From an uncultured Phocaeicola sp. (GTDB lineage Bacteria > Bacteroidota > Bacteroidia > Bacteroidales > Bacteroidaceae): a stretch of DNA of 64,000 nt. Within the stretch, counting starts at the first letter, position 1. Each line of letters opens with the position of its first letter. This document shows positions 38,108 through 46,056 of this stretch, piece by piece. The translations under genes and the position numbers were made by a program. The DNA lies in contig CANPVZ010000018.1 of NCBI GenBank assembly GCA_947581855.1, positions 1-64,000 on the forward strand, read 5' to 3'. The notes under the pieces are model-generated. The model saw only the letters and a program-made list of their open reading frames with translations. It made no database searches and was not told the origin of the DNA.

Positions 38108-39866
38108 AGCCTTGGTCTTGTTGTTTATCTTGAGTGTTATGAATATCCGTTTTTTGTTCGTTCCGTGGAATTCTTTTCCGTTCCCCGGGTTTGTGTATTC
38201 TCTCGGAAGAAAGGGCTTTTCTGTCAGAACTTTGGTTGGAGTTTCCTTCGTTTCTTTCGGTATGTCGGCTTCTTCTTTCAAAAGATTTATCAGAGCTACC
38301 GTAGTTACGGTTCTTGTCAGAAGATTTATCACGGTCGCCATACTTGCGGTCTTTGTCGAACGAACGTTCTTTCCGTTCGTAGTTGCGTTCACCGCTTCCT
38401 ACAGGGCGCTCTTTATTGTCAAAGTTCCGTTCGCTTCTACCTGTACTTCGTTCTTTTCTGTCGAAAGACTTGTTGCGGTCGCCATACTTGCGGTCTTTGT
38501 CGAACGAACGTTCTTTCCGTTCATATTTGCGTTCATTTTCTCCGAATGAATGCTCTTTACGATCGAAGCTGCGTTCCTTTCTGTCCGATCGGCGTTCGCC
38601 AGCTTCTCTCTTTTCTCCATATTCGGTTTTCCGTTCACGACTAAAGCCTCGTTCATGCCTTTCCGCTCTGTGAGAATCATTGTTTTGCTCGAAATAGGGC
38701 TTAAACTCTTCATCGGTATTCTGACGGAACTCTTTGTATTTTCCACTGAATATCTGGTATTTGCGGAACTCACACTCTAATGCACCGTTAAAGAGAGGTA
38801 TCTTGACGGAAGGCTTCAAGCCAATCTGATCGAAACATTCCGTCCGGTAGCTCAATATCCATGCATCATTATCCGTAAATGCATGTTTCAACCGTTCGCC
38901 AATCATTTGGTATAGGCCAAGCAGGTCATTGGTAGAAATACGCTCTCCGTAAGGCGGGTTAGTAATAAGAATGGATTTTTCTTCTGGGGCTTCGAATTGC
39001 TGGAAAGGTTGCAGTTTCAAAACTACCTCTTTGGTTACGCCTGCCGCTTTGATATTGTGAGTTGCTATCTCGTTGGCTTTGGGACTGTTGTCATAACCAT
39101 ATATCTTGTGTGTGAACTCCCGTTCCTGCGAATCATCGTTATATATCTTGTCGAAAAGTTCTTGGTCGAAATCGTTCCATTTTTCGAAGGCAAACTCTTT
39201 ACGGAAAACACCCGGTGCAATGTTGCGGGCAATCAGAGCCGCTTCGATAGGTATGGTTCCCGAACCGCACATCGGATCTATCAGATCGCACTCACCTTGC
39301 CATCCGGTAAGCAAGATCATACCGGCAGCCAATACTTCGTTCAAAGGCGCTTCTACTGCTTCTTGCCGGTAACCGCGGCGGTGTAGCGATTCGCCCGAAC
39401 TGTCTAACGATAGCGTACATTTGTTTTGTGCTATATGGATGTTCAAAGATAAATCCGGTTTATTGATGCGTACGGAAGGCCGGTCGCCGGTTTTATCACG
39501 GAAATAATCGACAATGGCGTCTTTTACTTTATAAGCTACGAACATGGAATGGCGAAATTCTTCGGAGAATACCACAGCATCGACGGCAAAACTCATTTTG
39601 TTATTCATGTATTGTTCCCATTCGATAGACTTTACCGCTTCGTAAACTTCATCGGCGCTGTTGGCAGTAAAATGTTTGATAGGTTTCAAGATACGGATAG
39701 CTGTGCGTAGACAAAAATTTGCCCGGTACATCATTTCCTTGTCTCCTGTGAAGGACACCATGCGGCGGCCTATCTCAATGTTATTTGCTCCTAAAGCGGT
39801 TAGTTCTTTGGCTAGTACCTCTTCCAGTCCCTGAAACGTCTTGGCGATCAACTCAAATTCTTCCAT
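38091..39866 (-). CDS. THUMP-domain rRNA guanine-N2 methyltransferase with charged repeat tail
   Basis: A 591-residue protein. Residues 1-380 match RlmL/UPF0020 methyltransferases: THUMP domain, then DPMCGSGTIPIEAAL and the NPPYGER catalytic motif for N2-methylation of 23S rRNA guanine. Residues of about 390-591 are a low-complexity tail of Arg/Lys/Asp/Glu/Ser repeats (FDKDRKYGDR, FDRKERS), likely disordered and RNA-binding. A perfect 47-bp direct repeat (38332-38378 and 38476-38522, 144 bp apart) encodes residues of about 449-464 and 497-512. It overlaps the peptidase gene by 17 bases. Confidence 0.87.
   Translation of the reverse strand: MEEFELIAKTFQGLEEVLAKELTALGANNIEIGRRMVSFTGDKEMMYRANFCLRTAIRILKPIKHFTANSADEVYEAVKSIEWEQYMNNKMSFAVDAVVFSEEFRHSMFVAYKVKDAIVDYFRDKTGDRPSVRINKPDLSLNIHIAQNKCTLSLDSSGESLHRRGYRQEAVEAPLNEVLAAGMILLTGWQGECDLIDPMCGSGTIPIEAALIARNIAPGVFRKEFAFEKWNDFDQELFDKIYNDDSQEREFTHKIYGYDNSPKANEIATHNIKAAGVTKEVVLKLQPFQQFEAPEEKSILITNPPYGERISTNDLLGLYQMIGERLKHAFTDNDAWILSYRTECFDQIGLKPSVKIPLFNGALECEFRKYQIFSGKYKEFRQNTDEEFKPYFEQNNDSHRAERHERGFSRERKTEYGEKREAGERRSDRKERSFDRKEHSFGENERKYERKERSFDKDRKYGDRNKSFDRKERSTGRSERNFDNKERPVGSGERNYERKERSFDKDRKYGDRDKSSDKNRNYGSSDKSFERRSRHTERNEGNSNQSSDRKALSSERIHKPGERKRIPRNEQKTDIHNTQDKQQDQGYEKKD
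38332..38522. repeat. Perfect 47-bp direct repeat inside the methyltransferase tail
   Basis: Bases 38332-38378 and 38476-38522 are identical, with starts 144 bp apart. Because 144 is divisible by three, recombination would remove or add 48 codons in frame. Confidence 0.9.
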
Positions 39867-40201
39867 ATATTGTTTATTATGTTTTTCTGCAGATTCCTGC
39901 GAATTTCCGCAGGTTGTTATGTTTTGTTTTATCCCGATTCCTTCGAATAATGTTAAGTTGAGAATTTAAAACGGCGAGTTGCTTTTTAATGAAAAATTGA
40001 AAGTGAAAATTTTATCTCGTTCCTAATATAGTATAACTTCTATTATATGAATATAACTCTGTCTTGCTATCTCTAACTTCTCCAATTCTAATGTATTCTT
40101 TTAGTTTTCTATTTAAAATTCATCTCTATTCTTTATATCAAGCGTATACCATCCTCCGGCTCTCATTTTAGGTCTGGCTTGTAAACGGGCTGTTCCTATT
40201 A
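39867..40201. other. Intergenic region with a small palindrome
   Basis: A short palindrome, CCTGCG (39896-39901) with CGCAGG (39908-39913), lies 30 bases upstream of the methyltransferase start. The remainder is AT-rich with no supported gene. Confidence 0.35.
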
Positions 40202-41098
40202 TTATTTCCTCTGCACTATTTTAGTTCCGGCGGGTACGTCTTCTGTTACCCAGATGTTGCCGCCTATGGTGGCTCCCTTTCCGATGGTAATGCGTCCTAG
40301 GATGGTTGCATTGGAATAGACAATTACATTATCTTCGAGAATCGGATGGCGTGGATTCCCCTTAATCGGGTTGCCGTTAGTATCTAAAGGGAAACTCTTG
40401 GCACCCAAGGTGACGCCTTGGTATAACTTTACATTATTTCCGATAATGGCAGTAGCGCCGATAACCACACCTGTACCGTGGTCGATGGTAAAGTGATGCC
40501 CTATTTTTGCTCCCGGATGAATGTCGATACCTGTTTCCGAGTGAGCCATTTCCGTGATGATACGTGGAATTAGCGGAACGCCTAATTTCAGTAACTCGTG
40601 TGCCATGCGGTAGTTGCTCAGAGCTTTGATAACAGGGTAACAACTAATTACCTCGCTAAAATCCGTTGCCGCCGGATCGCCATTGTAGGCAGCCTCCACA
40701 TCTGTAGCCAATATACGCCGCATTTCGGGCAGTTTGCTAATGAATTTTGCTGCGAGATTAGCTGCTTTTTCCCTTATATCGCACTGAATTTCATCGTTTT
40801 CTTCCTCCTCTGTGCACGCAAAACAAAGGCCGGCTTGAATTTGCTCCGTCAACAGGTTGAACAGGTTCTCGATATTTACACCAATATGGTAATTGATAGT
40901 ACGGCTGTTTACCGTAGAGTTTCCGTAATAACCCGGGAAAAGAATAGAACGGGTCAATTCGATGATTTTGCGTAAGATTTTAGCAGAAGGCAACGGATCG
41001 CCATCTTTATGTTGATGGAATAGACCTTGATACGATGCGCTTTCCGAAAGTTCATCTACTGCTTGTGTCAGAATGTGGGTGAAGTTCAAAGGGCTCAT
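40202..41098 (-). CDS. cysE: Serine O-acetyltransferase
   Basis: Catalyses acetyl-CoA-dependent O-acetylation of serine, the first step of cysteine synthesis. The 298-residue product has an N-terminal helical region and a left-handed beta-helix of hexapeptide repeats (IHPGAKIGHHFTIDHGTGVVIG, shown in two parts: IHPGAKIGHHF and TIDHGTGVVIG) with catalytic His in DHGTG. The C-terminus has GNIWVTEDVPAG. It has the long Bacteroidetes form (EpsC-like). It is transcribed divergently from a lytic transglycosylase gene. Confidence 0.92.
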   Translation of the reverse strand: MSPLNFTHILTQAVDELSESASYQGLFHQHKDGDPLPSAKILRKIIELTRSILFPGYYGNSTVNSRTINYHIGVNIENLFNLLTEQIQAGLCFACTEEEENDEIQCDIREKAANLAAKFISKLPEMRRILATDVEAAYNGDPAATDFSEVISCYPVIKALSNYRMAHELLKLGVPLIPRIITEMAHSETGIDIHPGAKIGHHFTIDHGTGVVIGATAIIGNNVKLYQGVTLGAKSFPLDTNGNPIKGNPRHPILEDNVIVYSNATILGRITIGKGATIGGNIWVTEDVPAGTKIVQRK

Positions 41099-41361
41099 TT
41101 CTGTGCGCTTGTTTATTTAATACCTGCAAAGAAACGGAAAAAATGCAGGTTAATCAAAAAAAAGGCCGATTTATTAGGTATAAAAAGTTACTTTTGCATG
41201 AAATAAGACTTTGACAAGCGTTTTTGTCTGGATAGAAGCTTTCTTTTTGTGATGGCGGGAAGCAGAGCAATAAAGTTCGAAGGGAACGGGACCAGGATAA
41301 AATAGCTTGTAAAAACAAAGTATTTGCTAGTTGTTTTTTATTGAGTATAGAGTAAAATAGT

Positions 41362-42339
41362 ATGAAACGAATCGATTTGAAACATATTTTATCGCCTTTG
41401 GCGCTTATTGCCGTCTGTATATGCGTGCCGTTTTGCATGTCGCATGAAGCTCAAGATGTAAACCATTCTCCCAAATCGGAAGTCCCTTATTGTGTAGCTT
41501 CCCCATCGGTGCCCGCTCAAACGGAGTTTGCAGGGAAAAATATTTCGCTTACTCGTGCCGATATGCGTGAACGGATGGATAGGGAATTGTCAGCCTTTAC
41601 CTATATGCATTCCACTACCATGCTGACTATCAAGCGGGCAAACCGTTTCTTTCCCGTTGTAGAGCCTATTCTGAAAGAAGAGGGAGTGCCCGATGATTTC
41701 AAATATTTAATGACGATAGAGAGTAGTTTGGATATTTTAGCCCGTTCGCCCGCTAAAGCTTCCGGACTGTGGCAGTTTATGGAAGGTACGGGGCGGGATT
41801 ACGGTTTAGAAATCAATACGAATGTAGATGAACGCTATCATGTAGAGAAAGCCACTCGTGCCGCATGCCGTTATTTGAAAGATGCCTACAAAAAATATGG
41901 GGATTGGTTGACAGTGGCTGCCAGTTATAATGCCGGGCAAGGTCGCATCAGCCAGGAACTGAACCGCCAGCAGGTGAGTAAAGCTACCGATTTATGGCTA
42001 GTTCCAGAAACATCCCGTTATATGTTCCGCATCCTTGCCATAAAGGAAGTGTTTAAGAATCCGTCCCGTTATGGTTTCCTTTTGAAAAGGGAGAACCTTT
42101 ATCCGGTAATCCCTTCAACGGAGATAAAGGTGGATTCAGCGATCACTAATTTGGTAACTTTTGCCAAGCAATACGGTTTAACTGTTTCGCAACTGCGTGA
42201 AGCGAATCCTTGGTTGCGAGAATATTCCTTACATAATAAAGGCCGTAAAATCTATACAATTTCCATTCCCGATACTGCTGCCTTGTATTACGATCCGAAC
42301 AAAACAGCGGTGCACCGAAAGGAATGGGTGATTGATTGA
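41362..42339 (+). CDS. MltD-like lytic transglycosylase
   Basis: A 325-residue exported protein. An N-terminal hydrophobic segment is followed by a linker and an SLT domain with catalytic Glu in TIESS, plus SGLWQFMEGTGRDYGL and AASYNAGQGRI, as in GH23 transglycosylases that cut peptidoglycan to anhydro-muropeptides. The C-terminus has one LysM-like module (FAKQYGLTVSQLREANPWL). The signal contains Cys in FCMSHE but no clear lipobox. It is monocistronic. Confidence 0.88.
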   Translation: MKRIDLKHILSPLALIAVCICVPFCMSHEAQDVNHSPKSEVPYCVASPSVPAQTEFAGKNISLTRADMRERMDRELSAFTYMHSTTMLTIKRANRFFPVVEPILKEEGVPDDFKYLMTIESSLDILARSPAKASGLWQFMEGTGRDYGLEINTNVDERYHVEKATRAACRYLKDAYKKYGDWLTVAASYNAGQGRISQELNRQQVSKATDLWLVPETSRYMFRILAIKEVFKNPSRYGFLLKRENLYPVIPSTEIKVDSAITNLVTFAKQYGLTVSQLREANPWLREYSLHNKGRKIYTISIPDTAALYYDPNKTAVHRKEWVID

Positions 42340-42423
42340 GAGAACGAAAATTGGCAATGAAGAAGTAAAAACCAACTCGAATGATTCTTGTAATAAGGAT
42401 GTGACCCTATTGATAAGAGTTAG

Positions 42424-43203
42424 TTAAGAGTATATATTATTTACTGTTCTCGAATTCCACTCTCCACATTTCGCCTGTATCTTTCCATAGAGAATTGATG
42501 GCAGAGTAGCTTTTTGCAGTGGCTCTTCTTTTTGTTGCTCTGTGTTATAGTTGTAAAAGAACCATACGCTGTAATAAGCCCTTCCGTTATGTTTCGAAAC
42601 GGAATCATATAAGTCGTCCAACTGATAGGGGCATTCTGTTATTGTATAGTTCCCATCGGGGCGGTAACAATCCGCTTCAAGATATTGAATAACTTTGGCA
42701 CATTTATTTATCAATTCTTTATAACGGGATTAATCTTTATTACGTGAATATCCGTTATAGTATTCATCCGGTCTGGGCCCTCGGTGATTGATGACGAGAA
42801 GCCATGTTTCATCGAGTCAGGTGTATCCTCTAAGGGTGCCGGTATTCAGATCGAAATCAACAGAAGCTGAAACCTCATCTGATGGGTGGCTCATTTTTGT
42901 ATTAGAATTCACATTTGGAAAGAAAGTCAGCTTGAGCAGGTTCTTTTCGCTATCGGCAAAATGCTTTTCTGAACGAAGTTGCTTATCTTCTTGTTCAAAA
43001 GTTGTATTGGTAAACTGGTGGAGAAGTCCTTTGCGGTTAAATTCGGACATATGTCTGATTAGTATGTCTTGTCCTTGTTCTAACGTATAAACTTCCTTTT
43101 CTGACTCTGACATGTTTTTCCATTCTTGAAAGCCGTCTTGTGCTGTAAAGGGAAGTATGCCGAAAAGGAAATTTAGAATGAATGTAAGATTAATTTGTTC
43201 CAT
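42424..43203 (-). pseudogene. Decayed gene of unknown family, two in-frame stops
   Basis: A single minus-strand frame of 260 codons begins MEQINLTFILNFLFG and ends SRTVNNIYS, interrupted by TGA (42817-42819) and TAA (42730-42732) without any frameshift. The text between the stops still reads like protein (TWLLVINHRGPRPDEYYNGYS), so this is one inactivated gene rather than two short ones. It has a hydrophobic N-terminus and a hydrophilic body with beta-like regions. The family is not recognised. Confidence 0.65.
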
Positions 43204-43217
43204 TGTACATATAATTG

Positions 43218-43844
43218 TTATATAATTATTAATTCATCTATATTGCCTGACTGTATTGCCGGAATAGCACGTCTAATCTTTTCTACGGGCCAGTTCCACC
43301 ACTGCAATTTCTGTAGCTTGATAATAACCTCACGACTGAACCGTTTACGGATTTCCGTTGCCGGGACTCCTCCGACAATCGTATAAGGTTCGATATCTTT
43401 TGTCACGACTGCCCTTGCACCGATAATAGCTCCATCGCCAATATGTACACCTGCCATAATTACTGCTTCAAATCCTATCCATACATCGTTGCCTATTACG
43501 ATGTCGCCTTTGTTATCCCAAGCGGAAGCTACACTTACCTTATCCTGTCCCCAATCTTCATAAAATAGTGGGAACGTGTAAGTAGATAAGGATTTTAGTG
43601 TATGATTAGCGCAATTGAACAGGAACTTCGCTCCACAAGCAATGGAACAGAACTTACCGATTATTAGCCGTTCGTGATTAATGGGATAATGATACAATAC
43701 GTTGTTTTGTTCGAACAAACGAGGGTCTGAAATAAAGTCATTGTAAATTGTATAATCGCCAATCTCAATGGACGCATCTTTTACTACGGCGTTCAGATAT
43801 ATTGTTTGCATATCACGGGTGCGAGGGTATATTTTCTTCATCAT
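43218..43844 (-). CDS. CatB/Vat-type xenobiotic acetyltransferase
   Basis: A 208-residue hexapeptide-repeat (left-handed beta-helix) acetyltransferase of the type B chloramphenicol / streptogramin A acetyltransferase group. It has YPRTRD, IGDYTIYNDF, NNVLYHYPIN, IIGKFCSIACGAKF and the catalytic His81 of NCANHTL, then VWIGFEAVIMAGVHIGDGAIIGA. Members O-acetylate antibiotics or other hydroxylated acceptors with acetyl-CoA, but many chromosomal homologues have no proven drug activity. Its likely promoter is about 290 bases upstream, giving a long leader with a 62-codon frame overlapping the start. Confidence 0.88.
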   Translation of the reverse strand: MMKKIYPRTRDMQTIYLNAVVKDASIEIGDYTIYNDFISDPRLFEQNNVLYHYPINHERLIIGKFCSIACGAKFLFNCANHTLKSLSTYTFPLFYEDWGQDKVSVASAWDNKGDIVIGNDVWIGFEAVIMAGVHIGDGAIIGARAVVTKDIEPYTIVGGVPATEIRKRFSREVIIKLQKLQWWNWPVEKIRRAIPAIQSGNIDELIII

Positions 43845-44001
43845 AGCTTTCTTTTTTAGTATTGTTTATATTTGAGATAAATATCCTAAACGGATAATCC
43901 ATAAGGATCCGATCTGGTGGATACTTACGATATAATAAGCCATGCTGCTTTTTTACAGCATAACGTTTTGTAAATGTGAATAGGAAATAATGATAAAACA
44001 T
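43813..44001 (-). other. 62-codon leader frame overlapping the CatB/Vat-type gene
   Basis: It begins with an ATG inside the probable leader transcript, encodes a basic peptide (MFYHYFLFTFTKRYAVKK at the start), and ends 32 bases inside the acetyltransferase gene in another frame. It may be noncoding, or a leader peptide coupled to translation of the resistance-like gene. Confidence 0.3.
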
Positions 44002-44134
44002 TCACAGGCAAACCTAAAATATAAGCTTGTCTATTGCTGAATAGCATTAATCGAAAGTGCCATTCACCTGGGTAGCTATATGCATAATTGCCATTTCATA
44101 TTATTGAACAACGAGGTATTTCTTATTACTTTTA

Positions 44135-44142
44135 CAAAGATA
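44135..44142 (-). promoter_or_regulatory. -7 box (TATCTTTG) upstream of the CatB/Vat-type gene
   Basis: Exact TAnnTTTG match on the minus strand, between the two acetyltransferase genes. If used, the CatB/Vat-type mRNA carries a leader of about 280 nt. Confidence 0.5.
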
Positions 44143-44158
44143 GTGCTTTTTCCACAAC

Positions 44159-44782
44159 TTATATCCTCAGACTGTCAATTTCTTTCTGCAAAATATCAAG
44201 GAAATTGGCAGCATGGGCACCGTCCATCTGCGTGTGGTGGAACTGGAAAGATACGGTCAGTGTTGTTTTGAACCATCTTCTGCGGTATTTACCCCATATC
44301 ATGAACGGGTTGTTGAAGATTCCGCTGTACATTCCTACTGCGCCGTCAATGTCGAACTGCGCCAGTACGGAGGTCCCGATGACCATACTGTCCGGTAGGT
44401 CGTGGTTCTCGCACGATTCGGTAACTTGACAGGTAAGTCGCAGATAATTGGTATTGAAAGTCGGTAAGTCTTCCGAAAAAGGAATGTCGCATGAGCTGAC
44501 TTCTCCTTCCTTGTTGGCAACGATGGTATTGATGGCTATGCGGTCGTACTGAATTAGTTTGTCACCTACGGGAAGCAGATAGAATTCTTTTACTTGATTT
44601 GCCGCCCGTCCGATACACCAGCACATCAGCATATTGAACTTTAGGCCTCGCTTACGGCTAAGGCGAACAAGACGGGACACATTGAGCGTCTTGAAAAACG
44701 TGACCATTGGCATAGGAGCCTTCATCCACATCTCAAATGCGTAGGCACGGGTGGTTTCTTGGGGATTTACTTCTTTCATCAT
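44159..44782 (-). CDS. CatA-type chloramphenicol acetyltransferase homologue
   Basis: A 207-residue member of the trimeric CAT fold, unrelated in structure to the neighbouring CatB-type protein. It carries the active-site motif HHTQMDGAHA (catalytic His183 of HHxxxDG) and the conserved FNMLMCWCIGRAAN segment. It is slightly shorter than classic CAT (about 213-220). Chloramphenicol activity cannot be assumed: chromosomal CatA homologues often have other or unknown acceptors. It has its own -7 box at 44796-44803. Confidence 0.85.
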   Translation of the reverse strand: MMKEVNPQETTRAYAFEMWMKAPMPMVTFFKTLNVSRLVRLSRKRGLKFNMLMCWCIGRAANQVKEFYLLPVGDKLIQYDRIAINTIVANKEGEVSSCDIPFSEDLPTFNTNYLRLTCQVTESCENHDLPDSMVIGTSVLAQFDIDGAVGMYSGIFNNPFMIWGKYRRRWFKTTLTVSFQFHHTQMDGAHAANFLDILQKEIDSLRI

Positions 44783-44795
44783 CTTTATTTTACGG

Positions 44796-44803
44796 CAAAG
44801 TTA
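44796..44803 (-). promoter_or_regulatory. -7 box (TAACTTTG) of the CatA-type gene
   Basis: TAnnTTTG match on the minus strand, 14 bases upstream of the ATG at 44782. No clear -33 element. Confidence 0.5.
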
Positions 44804-44922
44804 CATCAAGAGGTTCATGCAGCATAGAAGAAAAAAGACATTTTGGAATGGAATCTTAGTTATGAGTTTCGGGCGAAGTCTTCCTTTTCTATCAGATCGA
44901 TTTCAGTGTATATGGAAAAGAG

Positions 44923-45942
44923 TTATCCGAAACAAATCCCCATCTTTCGTCCCTCCACAATCAAATCGTGGTCTTCAGGAACAAGCTTAAGTTTGCCTCC
45001 GACTTCCTCCAACGGTACAGAAGTGATGGCATCGCCGCAGAGAGAAACCATTCGTCCGAACCGGCCTGTAGCTATCAATTCTGTAGCATGACCACCCATG
45101 CGAGTTGCCAGATTGCGGTCGAAAGAAGTGGGACTACCGCCCCGTTGGATATATCCGAGAACCGTCTCGCGGGTTTCGAACCCCGTTTCATATTCTATTT
45201 CTTGGGCTATGTATTCGCCCGCCCGCTTTTTACCTTCAGGGTCTGTAGCGATACCTTCTCCCACTACTACAATACTGTAAGGTTTCCCTTTTTTCAAACG
45301 GTTCATGATGGTGTTGCCTATATTGTGTATATTGTACGGAAGTTCGGGAAGCAGGATTACGTCACCTCCTCCCGCCATGCCACTATATAAGGCTATCCAT
45401 CCGGCTTTATGTCCCATTACTTCGATTACCATCACCCGCTTATGTGCGCTTGCCGTAGAGTGAAGTCGGTCAATGGCATCGGTGGCGATGCTTACAGCCG
45501 TATCGAAACCGAATGACAGGTCAGTGCCCCATACATCGTTGTCTATCGTTTTAGGAACGGAAACCACATTAATGCCCATTGCCGCCATTTTTGCTGCCGA
45601 CTTCTGGGTTCCGTTTCCGCCGATACAGACTATACAATCTAATTGCATGCTATTTATATTTTTTGCTATAAGAGCTGGTTTGTCTTCGGATGTGGAAGAA
45701 GCCGGACGTTTCTTGAACGGTTTTTCGCGTGAGGTCCCTAAAATGGTGCCTCCCAAGTTAAGAAGTCCCGACATCGACTTTTCCGTAAGAGGTTCCATAT
45801 CATTATCAATCAGCCCCTGAAAACCGCTATGGATACCATATACTTCCATCCCGTAATGGTTGATGGCTGTTTTACATACGCCACGGATAGTGGCATTAAT
45901 TCCGGGACAATCGCCTCCTGAAGTTAATATTCCGATTCTCAT
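44923..45942 (-). CDS. pfkA: 6-phosphofructokinase
   Basis: Phosphorylates fructose-6-phosphate to the 1,6-bisphosphate in glycolysis. The 339-residue product has TSGGDCPGINATIRG, the phosphoryl-donor loop GGNGT (108-112), PKTIDND (130-136, catalytic Asp) and MGHKAGWIA. Gly at the position of E. coli Gly104 predicts ATP use, while Lys131 at the position of E. coli Gly124 is usually seen in pyrophosphate or group III enzymes, so donor specificity is uncertain. Bacteroides usually encode several PFK paralogues. Confidence 0.9.
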   Translation of the reverse strand: MRIGILTSGGDCPGINATIRGVCKTAINHYGMEVYGIHSGFQGLIDNDMEPLTEKSMSGLLNLGGTILGTSREKPFKKRPASSTSEDKPALIAKNINSMQLDCIVCIGGNGTQKSAAKMAAMGINVVSVPKTIDNDVWGTDLSFGFDTAVSIATDAIDRLHSTASAHKRVMVIEVMGHKAGWIALYSGMAGGGDVILLPELPYNIHNIGNTIMNRLKKGKPYSIVVVGEGIATDPEGKKRAGEYIAQEIEYETGFETRETVLGYIQRGGSPTSFDRNLATRMGGHATELIATGRFGRMVSLCGDAITSVPLEEVGGKLKLVPEDHDLIVEGRKMGICFG

Positions 45943-46011
45943 GCTTTTAGTGTATTTTTTATGTATACGTTAAAACTTTGCGTAAAGATAGGTATTTTCA
46001 AAACTTTGCGC

Positions 46012-46019
46012 TACTTTTG
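46012..46019 (+). promoter_or_regulatory. -7 box (TACTTTTG) of the GH3-family gene
   Basis: TAnnTTTG match 37 bases before the ATG. The intergenic stretch is shared with the divergent pfkA. Confidence 0.5.
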
Positions 46020-46056
46020 CCTCATAAAAGAACTTTAGAGTTACAATAAAATTAAG

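Noticed and set aside
35813..38392. Longer start for the S9 peptidase
   Set aside because: The extra N-terminal 95 codons are an out-of-frame reading of the methyltransferase tail; the signal peptide begins at 38107.
38025..38673. Several open frames antisense to the methyltransferase tail
   Set aside because: They arise from the charged repeat sequence of the real gene read backwards.
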